Positions 10,058-19,917 of a DNA stretch of 64,000 bases are shown piece after piece. The translations under genes and the position numbers were made by a program. Numbering within the stretch: the first letter of the stretch is position 1; the number at the start of each line of letters is the position of its first letter. The notes beneath the pieces were generated by a model. It was not told the DNA's origin. It did not search any database and saw nothing but the letters and a program-made list of their open reading frames with translations. This DNA comes from Lysobacteraceae bacterium (lineage in GTDB: Bacteria > Pseudomonadota > Gammaproteobacteria > Xanthomonadales > Xanthomonadaceae), in contig JAUXUI010000045.1 in assembly GCA_030681035.1 (NCBI GenBank), forward strand, positions 62,001-126,000, in the 5' to 3' direction.

Positions 10058-10470
10058 GACCTGCTCTCCGGGCCGCGCATCCTTGCCAGTACGCTGGCAA
10101 AGCGGCTTGCACCATCGGCCACGTCCGGCTCAGGCAACGGAGTGCTCAATACGTGCAGGGTACGCACGCTGCCCGGCGCAATGCCGAGCAAAATCTGCTG
10201 CTCACCGACAGCCACCAATACCATCCGCTCTTTCACACCCAGTGAATGCGACTCCAACACACGCAAACGGCGCGGCGTGCTGCCGATGCCGGTTTGCAGG
10301 CGGCGCATGAACCACGCCGCCAGCACCACCACGGCAATCACCGCGCCCAGGCTGAGTACGACACGCATGGTCATGGCTGCCAGCTCGGGCCCCGCAGATG
10401 CCGGCTCAGCCGCCATGGTTGCCGATGACAGCAACAGCACAACCCATGCAAAGTGACGAAGCGTGCTCAT
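10054..10470 (-). CDS. fliO: Flagellar assembly protein FliO
   Basis: 138 aa. Short signal-like N-terminus, one membrane segment ([18 protein letters not shown]) and a small cytoplasmic SH3-like domain ([20 protein letters not shown]) as in FliO, which helps assemble FliP. It overlaps fliN by four bases and fliP by four bases. FliO is the least conserved of this group, so position adds to the call. Confidence 0.9.
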   Translation of the reverse strand: MSTLRHFAWVVLLLSSATMAAEPASAGPELAAMTMRVVLSLGAVIAVVVLAAWFMRRLQTGIGSTPRRLRVLESHSLGVKERMVLVAVGEQQILLGIAPGSVRTLHVLSTPLPEPDVADGASRFASVLARMRGPESRS

Positions 10471-10814
10471 CGCAGCTTGCGCACGCGTTCGGCAGGGCTG
10501 ATCACATCGGTCAGCCGCAACCCGAACTTGTCGTTGATGACAACTACCTCGCCATGTGCAACCAGGGTGCCGTTGACGAACACATCCAGCGGTTCGCCGG
10601 CCGTTCGATCAAGCTCGACGACAGAGCCTTGATTGAGCTGCAACAGGTTGCGGATGCTGACCTTGGTGCGCCCCACCTCCATCGCCAGGGTCACCGACAC
10701 ATCCAGAATGGCATCCAATTGCACCTCGCCGCCGCTACCTGCACCATCGCCACTGAGCGGGTCAAACTTGACCTTCTCAAAGCCGCTGGTACCGGGGTTG
10801 TTGGTTTCGCTCAT
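10467..10814 (-). CDS. fliN: Flagellar motor switch protein FliN
   Basis: 115 aa. C-ring protein and part of the FliH-docking site for export. The SpoA domain fills most of the protein (LDVSVTLAMEVGRTKVSIRN, then GEVVVINDKFGLRLTDVI). Co-directional with fliM (14-base gap) and overlapping fliO by four bases. Confidence 0.95.
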   Translation of the reverse strand: MSETNNPGTSGFEKVKFDPLSGDGAGSGGEVQLDAILDVSVTLAMEVGRTKVSIRNLLQLNQGSVVELDRTAGEPLDVFVNGTLVAHGEVVVINDKFGLRLTDVISPAERVRKLR

Positions 10815-10828
10815 GACCTGTTCCTCGT

Positions 10829-11818
10829 TCAGTGGCTTTTCGGTTTGTCTTCGCGACGGCGTACCGGCTGCGCCATCGTCAATGCGTTATTGCCATTGGC
10901 GACGCCAAAGCGGGCGCGAAAAATCGGCACATCCTCGGCAAACACCAGTGCGGTTTCCGGCAGATCTATCGGGATCACGTCGCCGGGTCGCAGGTTGATG
11001 AAATCGCCAATGCTGATCGGCATTTCCAACATCAGCGCACGCATCTCAAGCTCGGCATCGAGCACGTCATCACGTAAAAATGCACTCCAGCGCTCATCTT
11101 GTTCCGCACGGTCGCTCTGCACGCCGGCATCAAGCAGGTCACGGATCGGCTCGATCATGGAATAGGGCATGGTCAGGTGAATCTCGCCGCCGCCGCCCTC
11201 AAGCTCGACGCGAAAGCGCGATACCACCACCGTTTCGGTCGGGCTGACGATGTTGGCGAACTGAGGGTTCATTTCCGAGCTCTGAAAATCGAACTCCAGC
11301 TTCAGCACCGGCTGCCAGGCCTCCTGCATTGCAGCAAATATCTCGCGCAGCAATATCTGGATTACGCGCTGCTCGGTTGCGGTGAAATCGCGGCCTTCGA
11401 TACGCGCTTTGTAGCGGCCATCGCCACCGAAGAAATTGTCGATGACGGTAAATACCAGCGTGGGCTCCAGCACGGTCAATGCGGTTCCACGCAATGGCTT
11501 GATCTTGACCAGGTTCAAACTGGTCGGCACCGACAACCCATGCACGTAATCGGAGAACTTGGCCATGCGTACGCCAAGCGCGGAAACATCGCAGGTGCGT
11601 CGCAGCAAACCAAACAGCGCGTTGCGGATGTAGCGCATGAAGCGATCATTGACCATTTCCAGCGTCGGCAAACGGCCACGGATGATGCGATCCTGCTCGG
11701 TGAAGTCGAACGACTGCACTTCCCCTGGCGCAACGCCGGCATCATCGGTATCCACGGCGCCGCTATCGACACCGTTAAGCAGTGCATCGATTTCGTCTTG
11801 CGAAAGAAGATCGCTCAC
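10829..11818 (-). CDS. fliM: Flagellar motor switch protein FliM
   Basis: 329 aa C-ring protein that binds CheY-P. The N-terminal CheY-binding motif LSQDEIDALLNGVD is complete. A central CheC-like domain follows, with a C-terminal SpoA domain (LEMRALMLEMPISIGDFINLRPGD). Nine bases separate it from fliL. Confidence 0.96.
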   Translation of the reverse strand: MSDLLSQDEIDALLNGVDSGAVDTDDAGVAPGEVQSFDFTEQDRIIRGRLPTLEMVNDRFMRYIRNALFGLLRRTCDVSALGVRMAKFSDYVHGLSVPTSLNLVKIKPLRGTALTVLEPTLVFTVIDNFFGGDGRYKARIEGRDFTATEQRVIQILLREIFAAMQEAWQPVLKLEFDFQSSEMNPQFANIVSPTETVVVSRFRVELEGGGGEIHLTMPYSMIEPIRDLLDAGVQSDRAEQDERWSAFLRDDVLDAELEMRALMLEMPISIGDFINLRPGDVIPIDLPETALVFAEDVPIFRARFGVANGNNALTMAQPVRRREDKPKSH

Positions 11819-11827
11819 GTCAAGTGC

Positions 11828-12430
11828 TCACTGCATCACGAAGCTGGTGAAGTAAACCGATTGCGGACCGGATTTTCCAGAATGCTCATCGACAATCTTT
11901 CGCAACTCGGCCAACGCCGACTCGCGCAACTTGTCCTTGCCCTCGCGGGTGACCAGGGTTTCGAATTGCTGATCACTGAACAGCATCAGCAGGGCGTTGC
12001 GTACCAGTGGCTCGTTGACCTTGAGCAACTCGATGGTCTCTTGGTCGTAATCCATCACCTGCACACCGACCTGCAGAAAACGCAGCGCCTGACTATCTTG
12101 ATAATTGACAACGAAGGCCGGGTCCAATGCCCAATAGATAGGCACCCGCTTTTCCGCCTTGGCTGCTTTGCCCTTGCTTTTCGTACCTGCTTTTTCAGCC
12201 TTGCCCTTTTTGCTTGCAGGTTTGTCTATTTCCCCGGACTCGGCATCAGCCTCAACGTTTTCGCCATGCGGGGCGGTCATGCGCCCGGCAAAATAAGCGC
12301 CAGCGCCCAACACCAGGGCACCGACCACCACCAGCGCCGGGATCATGAGCTTGCTCAACGCACTCTTTTTCGGCACCGGCGCAGCCGGCGGTGCGGTACT
12401 TTCGGCGTCATTACGATCACGCTCGGCCAT
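11828..12430 (-). CDS. fliL: Flagellar basal body protein FliL
   Basis: 200 aa inner-membrane protein next to the motor stators. One membrane helix at about residues 27-49, then a Lys/Ala-rich linker, then the periplasmic FliL domain (PIYWALDPAFVVNY). I favour the second ATG (12430) because AGAGGA lies eight bases upstream of it, whereas it abuts the first ATG at 12439. The charged linker (GKAEKAGTKSKGKAAKAEKR) makes the protein longer than many FliL. It heads the fliLMNOPQR run and has its own sigma-54-like promoter. Confidence 0.9.
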   Translation of the reverse strand: MAERDRNDAESTAPPAAPVPKKSALSKLMIPALVVVGALVLGAGAYFAGRMTAPHGENVEADAESGEIDKPASKKGKAEKAGTKSKGKAAKAEKRVPIYWALDPAFVVNYQDSQALRFLQVGVQVMDYDQETIELLKVNEPLVRNALLMLFSDQQFETLVTREGKDKLRESALAELRKIVDEHSGKSGPQSVYFTSFVMQ

Positions 12431-12471
12431 TGTTTGCATCCTCTGGATTGGTGTCAGCTCAATCCAGTTGA

Positions 12472-12487
12472 TGCAATTCGTGTGCCA
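12472..12487 (-). promoter_or_regulatory. Sigma-54-type promoter for fliL operon
   Basis: On the minus strand: TGGCACACGAATTGCA. The -24 GG and -12 GC are separated by exactly ten bases, the sigma-54 spacing. The site lies about 40 bases upstream of the fliL start. It is the best consensus match of the five found. Confidence 0.85.
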
Positions 12488-12623
12488 TCCCGAGAAACGA
12501 TGAACCCCGTTGTTTTTATGTGTTTTTTAGCCGTGCATTGGGCGTCAGGATTCTGACACTCCGGGGTTACGGCAACGGTTCACCGCCTTGTGGCACGGCA
12601 CTACGGCGACGCGGGCGCTTCGA

Positions 12624-13910
12624 TCAGGCGAAGATATCCAGCAAACCCCTTGCGGCGGGTTGATAAACCAAATGATTGATCTCGATCTCGGCATCGGGGT
12701 TCATTGCAAACGCTCCGTTGCTGCCATTCGATTGCGCGTTCTGCCCGGTGCTATTGCCTGACTGCGCTTGATCGTGTGACACCGATGCCTGACCCAATGA
12801 CAGGCCCTGATCTGCCAGCATCTGCGTCAATTGCGACATATGCTGCTGCAACGCACCGGCTACCGCAGCGTGTTGCACCGAAAAATTGAGGTCAACGCGA
12901 TCACCACCCATCGAGAGACGGATATCCAGTTGCCCCAACTCTTGTGGATGCAGGCGGATGCGTGCTTCCTGAGCGCCACGGTTCAACATCAGCATGACTT
13001 GCTGATCCAGCGCCTGTCCCCATGCTGCACTTCCCGGCGCCTGGCCAAATCCAGTCGCAGTCGCACTCGCCGCACTCGCCGCACTCGCCGGTGCGGCAAC
13101 GCCCTGTGTCAACGCGGGGTTGAGTCCGATATCGACCACGCCGCGCGTCAGCTCGGCTACGCTTCCTGTTGATGGGCGAGCGTTTGCATCAGCGAGTTTC
13201 AACAACTGCGCCGCGCCGAACGCTGCCATAGCGCTGGCAGGGAGGCGATGCGGCCCACTGCTGAAACGATCCAGATACGTGTCCAGCGCCTCACCGTCGA
13301 GCACATCGACCGGCAAGCTGGCTGCCACTTCGCGCGAATCACCGACGGCGGATTGTGGAAGCGGTGCGTGGCTGCTGACCGCTCCTGGTGGCACCATCAA
13401 AGTTGCTGCCGAATTGAGTTGGCCAAGGCCTGGCAAGCGATGCGGGCCGCTATTGAATCGCTCCAGATCGCTACGGGTTGGCACGCCATCGTCCAGCACA
13501 GTTGGCAGCGGATTGTCACCGGCGTCAGCGCTCAACAAGTGCTGTAAGCCCAACCGAAGCCCACCCAGCCCGCCGGCCAATGCCATGCTACTTCGCAACG
13601 CATCCGTTCTTGCATCGGTTGCAAGCACATTCTGCGGCGAGTCTTCGACCGGCAAATCATTGCCGTCGGCATCTGCCGCACCATCCTTGTGCTGCGCCTG
13701 TGTGCCAGCCAGTTCCAGCCCAGTAACCGCATTGCTTGGCGACGACGCCTCCGATGTGGCGGTATCGTCTGCCGCAATCGTCGGTGCAAGCAATGCCTGA
13801 AAGGTGCTCTGCCCTTCGGATATTGCACTGTTCCCGGATGCCGATGTGGTGGCATCGGCGCCACTGACAGCAGCAGGTGAAGCAATCGCAGCAACCGAAA
13901 CATTGATCAT
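12624..13910 (-). CDS. fliK: Flagellar hook-length control protein FliK
   Basis: 428 aa. FliK measures hook length and triggers FlhB switching. The N-terminal two thirds are low-complexity Ala/Ser/Asp-rich sequence. The C-terminal domain (residues about 300-390) contains the conserved ARIRLHPQELGQLDIRLSM and matches Flg_hook. The start at 13910 follows a GGTGG eight bases upstream; an upstream start would add 14 residues. Internally, the decapeptide RF(N/S)SGPHRLP occurs twice, at residues 151-160 and 215-224. It is separated from fliJ by an unusual 0.6-kb spacer and has its own sigma-54-like promoter. Confidence 0.9.
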   Translation of the reverse strand: MINVSVAAIASPAAVSGADATTSASGNSAISEGQSTFQALLAPTIAADDTATSEASSPSNAVTGLELAGTQAQHKDGAADADGNDLPVEDSPQNVLATDARTDALRSSMALAGGLGGLRLGLQHLLSADAGDNPLPTVLDDGVPTRSDLERFNSGPHRLPGLGQLNSAATLMVPPGAVSSHAPLPQSAVGDSREVAASLPVDVLDGEALDTYLDRFSSGPHRLPASAMAAFGAAQLLKLADANARPSTGSVAELTRGVVDIGLNPALTQGVAAPASAASAASATATGFGQAPGSAAWGQALDQQVMLMLNRGAQEARIRLHPQELGQLDIRLSMGGDRVDLNFSVQHAAVAGALQQHMSQLTQMLADQGLSLGQASVSHDQAQSGNSTGQNAQSNGSNGAFAMNPDAEIEINHLVYQPAARGLLDIFA

Positions 13911-13947
13911 GGCGCAAGCCACCTTTACCGGGAACTGAATACACAAA

Positions 13948-13963
13948 AGCATGATCCGTGCCA
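13948..13963 (-). promoter_or_regulatory. Sigma-54-type promoter for fliK
   Basis: Minus strand: TGGCACGGATCATGCT, with GG and GC ten bases apart. It lies about 38 bases upstream of the fliK start, so a transcript would begin about 25 bases before the ATG. Confidence 0.82.
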
Positions 13964-14519
13964 GTCATTGGCGTCAAGGCGCCGCAATGTGGGTGCAGAG
14001 TGGATCAGCTCTCGCCAAGACGCCAAGAACGCCAAGAACTCCAAAGAATCCATCAGCCTCTTGGCGGAGGCGATTGACGGTGGTCCGGGTGATTCCTTGC
14101 TTCATGAACGAGGGTCAAGCATGAATGGCATCGTTTGAGCCCGGAACGCCTCGGTTCGTCATTCCAGTGAAAGCTGGGGCGCGATGCGCGATGAATCAGG
14201 GCGCGATGCGCGATGAATCAGGGCGCGATGCGCGATGAATCAGGGCGCGATGCGCGATGAATCAGGGCGCGATGAATCGCGCCCCTACGGCGGGTATTGG
14301 TTGACGACCCGGATGCGTTCGTGACCATGTCCACGGAATCGTGATGATGAACCCCGTAGGGGCGCAATTCATTGCGCCCCACGACGGTGAGGGATGGGTG
14401 CGTAACCGCAAACCTGTGCAAATGCCCCAGCCTACGCGCTACGCGCTGGGCTTCCCTTTGCGAGTTTGCGTCCTTTGCGGACCATTTGCTTTTCCCCAGT
14501 CTCCAGTCCCGGCTCTATC
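13964..14519. repeat. Repeat-filled spacer between fliJ and fliK, with four 22-bp tandem units
   Basis: No gene is supported here. Four perfect 22-bp units (GCGCGATGCGCGATGAATCA plus GG) run from 14179 to 14266 and end in GCGCGATGAATCGCGCCCCT, a palindromic sequence related to an inverted copy at about 14355-14383 (GTAGGGGCGCAATTCATTGC). A further dispersed motif (TTTGCGTCCTTTGCGGACC) is at 14465-14483 and degenerate AAGACGCCAAGAACGCCAAG repeats are near 14014-14045. The spacer splits what is usually a compact fliJ-fliK junction. Confidence 0.8.
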
Positions 14520-14966
14520 TCACGCCTGATCCCAGTGTTTGTTGCTGTTTGGGCGCAGCGAGCGTTCATCGGCATCGCGCTGCTCCTTGCGTTCATCAGC
14601 GCGATCATCATCGGCTTGCAGATGCTGAGCAACACCACCCAGCGCCTTGGCGCGATTGCGCGCCTGCAACCAGACCTGTCGTTGAACCACAACCGCTTCG
14701 CGCAGTTGTTCGACCAGACGATGCTGAAACCCAATCGCATCGTTGATGCGTTGCAGGAACTGCTGACGATTGAGCAGTTCGCTCATGCTATGCACGCCGC
14801 GTTCAGCACCGTGCTGGTACTCGCGCTGAAACAGGTGCAGTTCGGCCAATTGCGCTTCGCCTGCGGTCAATGTCTGCTGCTTGTGCGCCAATTCCTGCAT
14901 TGCGGTATCCGCCGAGTCATCAGCAAGCTGTGACACATGCTGCATGGTTTGTGTACGACGAGTCAT
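14520..14966 (-). CDS. fliJ: Flagellar export chaperone-escort FliJ
   Basis: 148 aa, almost entirely coiled coil with many Gln/Arg/Glu residues, as expected for the FliJ stalk that sits in the FliI hexamer. The ATG overlaps the fliI stop by four bases. Sequence conservation in FliJ is low, so the call rests on size, helical pattern and position. Confidence 0.88.
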   Translation of the reverse strand: MTRRTQTMQHVSQLADDSADTAMQELAHKQQTLTAGEAQLAELHLFQREYQHGAERGVHSMSELLNRQQFLQRINDAIGFQHRLVEQLREAVVVQRQVWLQARNRAKALGGVAQHLQADDDRADERKEQRDADERSLRPNSNKHWDQA

Positions 14967-16345
14967 TTACGCAGCCCCGCAGCACCCGCAAGCACCTGGT
15001 CAAGCTGGCTTACCGAATCGGCAAGCCCTGCTCGTTGATCGACGCTCTGTTGCAAAAAAGCCGAGATTTCCGGCCAACGCGCAATCGCTTCGTCCACCCG
15101 CGGGTCACTGCCCTTCTGATACGCGCCAACAGCGATCAGATCGCGTTGCTGACGATAAGCCGAGTACAACTGACGCATGCGCTGCGCCGATTGCAGATGT
15201 TGCTTGGACACGATGGAATCCATCGCACGGCTGACCGAGCCTTCCAGATCAATCGCCGGAAAATGGGCGGCTTCGGCCAGATCACGCGACAACACCACCT
15301 GTCCATCGAGAATGGCGCGCGCTGCATCGGCAATAGGATCGTGACGGTAATCATCGCCCTCGGTCAACACGGTGTAGATGGCGGTGATCGAGCCACGGCC
15401 ACTGGCATCATTGCCGGCCCGTTCGATCAGCGCCGGCAAGCGCGCAAACACCGATGGCGGATAGCCTTTGGTGGCCGGCGGCTCACCAATGGCAAGCGCA
15501 ATCTCGCGCTGTGCCTGCGCAAAGCGAGTCAGCGAATCCATCAGAAGCAAAACCTTCTGCCCACGATCACGAAAATACTCGGCTATGGCAGTTGCCACCC
15601 AGGCACCGCGCAAGCGCGACAGCGGCGGGCTATCGGCTGGCGCAGCAACCACTACGGCGCGCTTTCGCCCGGTCTCGCCCAGCGTGTGCTCAATAAACTC
15701 CTTCACCTCGCGGCCGCGTTCACCAATCAGCCCAACCACGATGACGTCGGCATCGGTATAGCGGGTCATCATGCCGAGCAGCGTGCTTTTGCCGACGCCG
15801 CTGCCCGCGATCAGGCCCATGCGTTGACCTCTACCGACGGTCATGATGGCGTTGATTGCACGCACGCCCACATCGATGGGCTCGCTGATCGGGTGCCGGT
15901 CCATTGGGTTGATAGGCGCACCGGACAATGCAATTCGTGCGTCACAACGCAACGCGCCCCGGCCGTCCAACGGATTGCCACTGGCATCGATTACGCGCCC
16001 GAGCAACGCGTCACCAACCGCGATCTCGGAATGTCCTGGCCGTGGAATCACCCGCGAATTGGGAGTGACACCCTGCACATCGCCAACCGGCATCAAGAAC
16101 AGACGATCACCGGAAAATCCGACCACTTCGGTTTCCAGCTCACGACCGTTGGCCCCCGCCACCACGCAGCGGCCACCCATGGCGGCCTCACAGCCCACCG
16201 CTTCCAGCGCCAAACCAACAACACGCGTCAACGTGCCTTCGGCTACCAGCGGGATACGCTCATTGGCAATGCGCGTGCGCTCACCCAGCCGCTCGCTCCA
16301 CGCTTCGCGACGTTGCGCGCGCCGTGCGATTACCGCTTCAGTCAC
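14963..16345 (-). CDS. fliI: Flagellum-specific ATPase FliI
   Basis: 460 aa. FliI is the hexameric export ATPase. Walker A GSGVGKST is at residues 181-188, with [17 protein letters not shown] and [20 protein letters not shown] following as in all FliI. It overlaps fliH by eight bases and fliJ by four. Confidence 0.97.
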   Translation of the reverse strand: MTEAVIARRAQRREAWSERLGERTRIANERIPLVAEGTLTRVVGLALEAVGCEAAMGGRCVVAGANGRELETEVVGFSGDRLFLMPVGDVQGVTPNSRVIPRPGHSEIAVGDALLGRVIDASGNPLDGRGALRCDARIALSGAPINPMDRHPISEPIDVGVRAINAIMTVGRGQRMGLIAGSGVGKSTLLGMMTRYTDADVIVVGLIGERGREVKEFIEHTLGETGRKRAVVVAAPADSPPLSRLRGAWVATAIAEYFRDRGQKVLLLMDSLTRFAQAQREIALAIGEPPATKGYPPSVFARLPALIERAGNDASGRGSITAIYTVLTEGDDYRHDPIADAARAILDGQVVLSRDLAEAAHFPAIDLEGSVSRAMDSIVSKQHLQSAQRMRQLYSAYRQQRDLIAVGAYQKGSDPRVDEAIARWPEISAFLQQSVDQRAGLADSVSQLDQVLAGAAGLRK

Positions 16346-17015
16346 CGCCCCCCACCTTTACCTGATCCAGGTCGGTAGTTTCAGGCTCCGGTTTTTCATC
16401 CGCAAGTCGTTGGCCACCAAGCACGACACCAACGACACGCGCGAGCCGTGTTTCCACACTGGCATCGATGCGAGAGTGATCGGTATGGATCAGACAACCG
16501 CCACGCGATACCAGCGGATCATCCAACAATTGCCACGAGCTCGCGGCATGCGCTTCACCCAAGTGACTGCGGATCAGCAATGCGTCGTCGGGATGCACCG
16601 AGACGCGCACCTCGCGTGCCGCCGCAGGCAATGCGGCCAATGCCTCGCGCACCGAAGCAATCACTTCATCGGGCGAGGTCTTGAGCTCGCGCCGAATCAG
16701 CTGCCGCGCCACCGCCATCGCCAGATGGGCGATGTCCTGTTCAATCTCGATATCCACATCGTCGAGTGGCTTGGCCAGCGCATCGAGTATCCCGGTCAAG
16801 TTTGCAACATGCTGAGACAGCTCCAGCTTTGCCACTGCCCGTCCTTCCAGAAGCCCTTGCGCATGGCCTTCTTCGCGCGCTTGCGCTTCCAGATCCTGCA
16901 AGTGATGCACGCTCGCCGTCGTACGCGGACGCTTTGCCAAAGCGGGTGATTCGAACTCCGGCAATTGCCAGCGTGAAGCTTCGCTCAGCTCATCACGGCC
17001 AAAGGAATTAGACAT
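16338..17015 (-). CDS. fliH: Flagellar export ATPase regulator FliH
   Basis: 225 aa. FliH dimers inhibit FliI and anchor it to FliN. A middle helical stretch ([20 protein letters not shown]) and a C-terminal HrpE/YscL-like domain are visible. I use the ATG at 17015, which lies inside the last codons of fliG (8-base overlap). An upstream start would run 15 residues further into fliG. Confidence 0.9.
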   Translation of the reverse strand: MSNSFGRDELSEASRWQLPEFESPALAKRPRTTASVHHLQDLEAQAREEGHAQGLLEGRAVAKLELSQHVANLTGILDALAKPLDDVDIEIEQDIAHLAMAVARQLIRRELKTSPDEVIASVREALAALPAAAREVRVSVHPDDALLIRSHLGEAHAASSWQLLDDPLVSRGGCLIHTDHSRIDASVETRLARVVGVVLGGQRLADEKPEPETTDLDQVKVGGGD

Positions 17016-18033
17016 ATTCTTCGCCACCACCACCAAGGCTGATCTGGCCGGAATCGCCAAGGCGTCTGGCGATCAGCAGAATTTCCTTTTGTGCGCCATC
17101 GACCTCGCTGAGCTTTACCGGCCCCTTCACCTCAAGATCGTCACGCAACATTTCTGCCGCACGCTTGGACATGTTGGCGAAAATCTTGTCGCGCAACACG
17201 GTGTCAGCACCTTTCAATGCGATCACCAAGTTGTCCGATGACACTTCGCGCAACAAGGTTTGCATGCTTCGGTCATCCAGTCGTGACAAGTCATCAAATA
17301 CAAACATCAGCTCTTGTAGCTTCTGACCAAGATTTTCGTCGCTCTTGTTGATCGACTCCATCAACGCCGCCTCGACCGACGTTTCCATCGAGTTGAGGAT
17401 GTTGGCGGCGGCCTTGTGCCCACCCACCGAATTGGATTTGAACTTGCCGTTGTTGCCGGAAAATTGTTTGGAGATGACATCGTCCAGCTCTTGCAACGCA
17501 TGCGGCTGAATCCCATCGAGGGTGGCGATTCGCATGATCACATCCGAACGCGCACGCTGCGGCAGGAAACCAATGACCTCGGCTGCCTGATCGGACTCCA
17601 GGTGCGCAAGGATGATTGCCTGAATCTGCGGATGTTCCATGCCGATCATTTCAGCAACGGCACGGCTCTCCATCCACTTGAGCGACTCCATGCCTTTGCT
17701 GGCGCGCCCCTGCAAGATGCGCTCGATCAACCCACTGGCTTTTTCTTCGCCCAGGGCATTGATCAGCATCTTGCGAATATAGTCCTCGGCAGCTACGCCA
17801 ATCGTGGATTGCTGCTCAACGATTTGGGCAAACGAATCGAGCACGGCATCGGCTTGATCGCGCGAGACGTTTTTCAGCGCGGCCATTGCGCCGCCTACCG
17901 ACTGCACATCGCGTGCGGACAAGTGACGCAGCACCTGCCCCGCCTCATCCTCGCCCAGTGCCATCAGCAGCACCGCAGCACGCTGACTGCCGGAAAGCGC
18001 AGCAGCAAGTTTGTTTTGCTGGTCAGCCGCCAT
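17008..18033 (-). CDS. fliG: Flagellar motor switch protein FliG
   Basis: 341 aa, the usual length. FliG couples the MS ring to the C ring and contacts MotA. The N-terminal FliF-binding region (GSQRAAVLLMALGEDEAGQV), middle domain and C-terminal torque region (FVFDDLSRLDDRSMQTLLRE) are all present. It overlaps fliF by 11 bases and fliH by 8. Confidence 0.97.
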   Translation of the reverse strand: MAADQQNKLAAALSGSQRAAVLLMALGEDEAGQVLRHLSARDVQSVGGAMAALKNVSRDQADAVLDSFAQIVEQQSTIGVAAEDYIRKMLINALGEEKASGLIERILQGRASKGMESLKWMESRAVAEMIGMEHPQIQAIILAHLESDQAAEVIGFLPQRARSDVIMRIATLDGIQPHALQELDDVISKQFSGNNGKFKSNSVGGHKAAANILNSMETSVEAALMESINKSDENLGQKLQELMFVFDDLSRLDDRSMQTLLREVSSDNLVIALKGADTVLRDKIFANMSKRAAEMLRDDLEVKGPVKLSEVDGAQKEILLIARRLGDSGQISLGGGGEEYV

Positions 18034-19711
18034 CTTCTGTCAACCAGGTTTTTACCACATGCGCCACCTGGCGCGGGTCCTCGTTCACCATACGCTTGGC
18101 CAGCCCCACTTTCTGCTCAAAGCCGACTTTTGGCAAGGCAGGCAAGTTCCCGGTGCCGGATACCGACGACCGCGAGCCATCACCCTCATTCAGATTTTCG
18201 GCTCCGGCTAATACCTGCAACGGATTGGGCGACGGTGGCGGCGACATCGAGACCAGCGAACGCAGCAATGGCCGCAGCACCGACAATGCCAACACCAGCA
18301 ATACGATGGCGCCCAACACCTGCTTGCCGATTTCACGAATCGCCGGCTGCTGCCACAATGGCGGTGGCGGCAACGCTTCGGCATCAGGCTCGACATGGAA
18401 CGGCGCGTTGATGACACTCACGCTATCGCCACGCGCCTCGTCATATCCCACCGCACCACGCACCAATTCCATCATCTGTGCCAGTTCGACCTGCGACAAC
18501 GGCTCGGTGACAATTTCGCCGTCTTCATCAACACTGGCCTTGTTATCGACCACCACGGCAACCGACAGCCGGCGAATGGTACCGGTCGGCTCGCGGGTGC
18601 GGCTGATTACCCGATCAATTTCGAAGTTGCGGGTCGCGCTGCTGCTTTGATCGGTTGGCGGCGGATTTGCCATCGTTGTAGCAGCCGTATTGGCGACCGG
18701 CGCAGCATTGGGTTCTGCGGCTGTTGGCTGTGCTGGCATCAGCGGCGGCTGATTGCTCAGAGCGCCGGGCACACCCACACCCTCACCCATGTTGGCGTTA
18801 CCGCGCTGCTGGTTTGACACCTGCTCGCTGCGCAACACGCTGGCGGCCGGGTCGAATTGCTCGGAGGTCCGTTCAGTTTCGGTGAAATCAAGATTGGCCA
18901 CCACCTGTGCGCGTACCCGGCCCGGCCCAACCAGCGGCGTCAACAGCTCCACGATGCGCCCGGAGTATGCCTGTTCGACATTCTGCATCACCCGGAAACG
19001 GCCATCGGCAAGCGCTGATGAATCGCCCGCACGATTGGCTGTGAGCAACTCACCTTTTTGATCGATCACAGAAACCTGATTCGGATCCAGGTCCGGCACA
19101 CTGGACGCCACCAGATGCACAATGGCGTTGACCTGAGCCATATCCAGCCGACGCCCGGGGAACAAAGTGACCACCACCGAAGCCGATGCCGGCCTGCGAT
19201 CACGCACGAACGCGCTCTGCTTGGGCAACGCCAAATGTACGCGTGATGCCTTGACCGGCTGCAAGCTACCGATCGATGCAATCAGCTCACCCTCAAGGCG
19301 CTTTTGATAGCGTGCTTTTTCGGCAAAATCACTCATCCCGAATGGCGATGCCTCCGCCTCGGCCGCAACCCCACTGGCGCTACCTTGTGGCAGCCCTTGT
19401 GCCGCCAGGCGCAGGCGCAGACGCGCCACATCACCCTCTGGCACCAAAATGGCCGTTCCGCTGACATCGAGCTTGAATTGATCGCCCGCACTTTGCAGAG
19501 CCTGTACCACCTGGCTGGCATCACGCTCATCAAGGCCGGTGTAAAGCGGCGCCATGACCGGGCTGCGCGACCATACCGCCACGGTAATGCCGATCGCGAT
19601 TGCCGCAGCAATACCCAACAACACCAGCAACTGCCTCACACCGGGAATCTGGGCGAGCCCGGCCGGGCCGGGCAAACGAGCGGGAAGCCTTGATGTGGAG
19701 CTGTCAGCCAT
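18023..19711 (-). CDS. fliF: Flagellar MS-ring protein FliF
   Basis: 562 aa. FliF forms the MS ring in the inner membrane. Membrane helix one at about residues 28-48, ring-building domains (SPVMAPLYTGL; GELIASIGSLQPVKASRVHL), a Pro/Ala-rich periplasmic insert near residue 320, membrane helix two near residue 450, and a C-terminal FliG-binding tail. Upstream, instead of the usual tight fliE junction, there is a 206-base spacer filled by heptamer arrays. Confidence 0.96.
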   Translation of the reverse strand: MADSSTSRLPARLPGPAGLAQIPGVRQLLVLLGIAAAIAIGITVAVWSRSPVMAPLYTGLDERDASQVVQALQSAGDQFKLDVSGTAILVPEGDVARLRLRLAAQGLPQGSASGVAAEAEASPFGMSDFAEKARYQKRLEGELIASIGSLQPVKASRVHLALPKQSAFVRDRRPASASVVVTLFPGRRLDMAQVNAIVHLVASSVPDLDPNQVSVIDQKGELLTANRAGDSSALADGRFRVMQNVEQAYSGRIVELLTPLVGPGRVRAQVVANLDFTETERTSEQFDPAASVLRSEQVSNQQRGNANMGEGVGVPGALSNQPPLMPAQPTAAEPNAAPVANTAATTMANPPPTDQSSSATRNFEIDRVISRTREPTGTIRRLSVAVVVDNKASVDEDGEIVTEPLSQVELAQMMELVRGAVGYDEARGDSVSVINAPFHVEPDAEALPPPPLWQQPAIREIGKQVLGAIVLLVLALSVLRPLLRSLVSMSPPPSPNPLQVLAGAENLNEGDGSRSSVSGTGNLPALPKVGFEQKVGLAKRMVNEDPRQVAHVVKTWLTEDGG

Positions 19712-19770
19712 GATTCAAAATACCTCCATACATCGAACATCTATCGGGGACTGGGAAAAGCCAAAAAGCC

Positions 19771-19914
19771 GGGACTGGGGACTGGGGACTGGGGACTCGG
19801 AAAAGCAACAGCGAAAGCTCAGAGCAAAATCTAGCAAGCTTGTCGTCCCGAGTCCCGAGTCCCGAGTCCCGAGTCCCGAGTCCCGAGTCCCGAGTCCCGA
19901 GTCCCGAGTCCCGA
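19771..19914. repeat. Two facing heptamer arrays between fliE and fliF
   Basis: Array one, 19771-19800, is about four GGGGACT units on the plus strand. Array two, 19845-19914, is exactly ten perfect GTCCCGA units, ending two bases before the fliE stop codon region. In the minus-sense operon mRNA the order is fliE stop, G-rich array (GGGACUC), 44-base loop, C-rich array, fliF. The two arrays can pair with each other. The G-rich strand also fits the four-run G3N4 pattern of a G-quadruplex. The same heptamer recurs at 55094-55163. Confidence 0.95.
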
Positions 19915-19917
19915 ACA

